From Spirochaetales bacterium (lineage in GTDB: Bacteria > Spirochaetota > Spirochaetia > SZUA-6 > DRHE01), in the NCBI GenBank assembly GCA_016935715.1, contig JAFGQJ010000352.1:1-5918 (forward strand): a DNA stretch of 5,918 bases, given 5' to 3'. Made by a program: the position numbers and the translations under genes. Positions 4,719 through 5,918 of this stretch are shown one piece after another. The notes under the pieces were generated by a model, which made no database searches, was not told the origin of the DNA, and worked only from the letters and a program-made list of their open reading frames with translations. Numbering within the stretch: the stretch's first letter is position 1; each line of letters begins with the position of its first letter.

Positions 4719-5874
4719 TCGGCTCTCCTCGGCGAAAGATCGAAAAATGAAGGTGGCTCCCCGTACTGTAGCCGGAATTGCCCATATCGGCGATCCGCTG
4801 GCCCTGCTTCACGCCCTCCCCCCTCTGTACCCGAAAGGCATCGAGGTGCCCATAGAGGGTCTGAAACCCCTCGGGATGCGTCAGGATGAGATACTTTCCG
4901 TAGGTTGGATTGTACCCCACCATGGCGACCTTTCCGGACATGGAAGCGACTACCGGGGTTCCCACCGGACCGGCCAGGTCCACTCCGTTGTGAAACCTCC
5001 GCATGCCGGTAAACGGATCGCGGCGCATGCCGAACCGATCCGTAATTCTACCCTTCGTCGGATAGATGAACAAGCGGCCGAATACCCGGTTGCGCTCCAT
5101 TTCACTGAGGCGGGCGTTGGGAATGAACAGTTCCTGGCCGGGTACGATCACCGAAGTTTCGAGGTTGTTCCAGTCCAGCAGGTCGTTCAGCGCCACGTCA
5201 AACTTCTTGGCGATGCCCCCCAGGTAGTCTCCCCGTTTGACCTTGTATTTCAGGCCGTTGGAATTGGGCACCGTCAGGATCATTCCGGCATTCAAGCTCC
5301 TGGCGTCCTGAATGTCGTTGAAGCTGATTACCGTATCCATACTGAGGTTGAAACGCTGAGCGATCCCCGAGATGGTGTCACCGTTACGAACTGTATAACT
5401 CGTAGTCCGTATCGAGTCAAGAATTTTTTGGTCCGCAGTTCCGGGCTCGACTTCACCCTGCCCTTCGGGTATCAGATACTGGACCATCACGCTTTCGATA
5501 TCTGCGCCGGTGGGTAGCTCGATCGGACCCTGGGCAGGAGCAAGAAAAGGGAGCCGGAATCCGAGAGGAATGAGAACGCACAGGGCCGCGGCCGCGGCCA
5601 GTATCAGATCCGCCCGGGGGATATTTTCGAGCAATCCCCGAATCCGGAAAGGCTTCCCGGCTGCGGGTGCTTTGGCTCGGGGAATGGCATGGGTCCGCAG
5701 GACGGCCCGGCGCGGCGGACGCCTGATTCTCTGGACCGTCCGCCAGCTGCTTCGTTTGATCTGCGGAGGCCGCCGCTGCCCCGGGTAGGTAAACTCCAGG
5801 ATCCTGGCGCCGCCTCCCTGCTCCTTCGCCGGTTTACGGCGTTGGACTTTCTGCTGCTCGATGACTGCAATCAA
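4693..5874 (-). CDS. Membrane-anchored LysM-LysM-M23 metallopeptidase (first of tandem pair)
   Basis: A 393-residue cell-wall endopeptidase. Residues 1-88 form a basic, Arg/Pro-rich tail predicted to stay in the cytoplasm (RRKP, GQRRPP, RIRRPPRR). Residues 89-111 form the membrane anchor. Two tandem LysM domains follow, at about 160-203 (YTVRNGDTISGIAQRF) and 210-252 (YKVKRGDYLGGIAKKF), which should bind peptidoglycan glycan. The M23 domain (about 265-390) has zinc ligands H295, D299 and H376 and catalytic H343 and H374, so it should be active. The architecture resembles LysM-M23 proteins of spirochaetes. The start is TTG 5874. An in-frame stop lies just upstream, no ATG or GTG precedes the first LysM, and the TTG overlaps the stop of the previous gene as TTGA, a standard coupling arrangement. 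The only ribosome-site candidate is a weak AGGA ten bases upstream. The gene ends inside the start region of the second M23 gene. Confidence 0.92.
   Translation of the reverse strand: MIAVIEQQKVQRRKPAKEQGGGARILEFTYPGQRRPPQIKRSSWRTVQRIRRPPRRAVLRTHAIPRAKAPAAGKPFRIRGLLENIPRADLILAAAAALCVLIPLGFRLPFLAPAQGPIELPTGADIESVMVQYLIPEGQGEVEPGTADQKILDSIRTTSYTVRNGDTISGIAQRFNLSMDTVISFNDIQDARSLNAGMILTVPNSNGLKYKVKRGDYLGGIAKKFDVALNDLLDWNNLETSVIVPGQELFIPNARLSEMERNRVFGRLFIYPTKGRITDRFGMRRDPFTGMRRFHNGVDLAGPVGTPVVASMSGKVAMVGYNPTYGKYLILTHPEGFQTLYGHLDAFRVQRGEGVKQGQRIADMGNSGYSTGSHLHFSIFRRGEPIDPFQYLH
4723..4730 (-). promoter_or_regulatory. Ribosome binding site deciding the TTG start of the second M23 gene
   Basis: GAGGAGAG (4730-4723 on the - strand) ends four bases before TTG 4718. 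It is embedded in the last codons of the upstream peptidase, where it encodes the Arg-Gly-Glu of its RRGEPIDPF end. It supports a TTG start, for which there is no ATG or GTG alternative before the membrane anchor. Confidence 0.7.
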
Positions 5875-5918
5875 GATGCTGATGTCCTGTAGCTCGTGAT
5901 GTACTCATTCGTAATATC
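5871..5918 (-). CDS. 3' end of an unidentified upstream gene, partial
   Basis: On the - strand the frame beginning at base 5918 reads DITNEYITSYRTSAS and stops at TGA (5873-5871). That stop shares bases with the TTG start of the M23 gene (TTGA). The 4-base overlap, together with the tight spacing of the following genes, suggests this is the preceding gene of the same operon. Fifteen residues are too few to name a family. The frame that would start at an internal ATG here runs on into the M23 gene out of frame and is not convincing. Confidence 0.5.
   Translation of the reverse strand, partial: DITNEYITSYRTSAS

Noticed and set aside
3750..4889. 379-codon open frame on the + strand
   Set aside because: It is antisense to the second M23 gene and the end of the first. 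It has no recognisable domain, and its length is explained by high GC content.
4495..5517. 340-codon open frame on the + strand
   Set aside because: It lies antisense to the two M23 genes, whose catalytic and LysM motifs are intact. Its composition is that of a shadow frame.

Overview
The window is GC-rich bacterial chromosome with no mobile element, RNA gene or CRISPR array. The two LysM/M23 proteins look most like those of free-living anaerobic Spirochaetota, and DUF5320-type small proteins are typical of strict anaerobes. The taxonomic call is an inference from family resemblance, not a database result.

Left part (1-760, + strand): a run of very small Gly/Tyr/Arg-rich genes. The window opens in the last codons of one such gene (1-40). 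Two complete DUF5320-type genes follow (77-373 and 416-760). Their first 37 codons are almost identical at the DNA level, and their C-termini are completely different: an RGG-like tail in one, a coiled coil in the other. A strong hairpin at 773-805 closes the run and separates it from the convergent gene to its right.

Middle (877-2475, - strand): one monocistronic-looking flavin disulfide oxidoreductase of the CoA-disulfide reductase/NADH oxidase family. Its promoter is unusually clear: TTGAAA, 17 bp, TATAAT, with a perfect 14-bp palindrome filling the spacer. This suggests control by a dimeric repressor. A hairpin lies at the predicted 5' end of the mRNA.

Right part (2476-5918, - strand): a tight operon read right to left. 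It contains the tail of an unidentified gene, a LysM-LysM-M23 peptidase, a second LysM-M23 peptidase, and a membrane protein with a bactofilin-like beta-repeat outside the membrane. The first two junctions are overlaps (TTGA, then 26 nt) and the last is a 17-nt gap. All three complete genes start at TTG or GTG. Both peptidases keep every zinc ligand and catalytic His and have a membrane anchor. The likely theme is cell-wall remodelling or cell shape, since M23 peptidases and bactofilins are genetically linked in many bacteria. The topology here, a secreted repeat plus about five membrane helices, differs from classical cytoplasmic bactofilins.

The most interesting points are the operator-in-spacer promoter, the M23/M23/bactofilin-like operon with only non-ATG starts, and the DUF5320 gene run with a conserved head and swapped tails.
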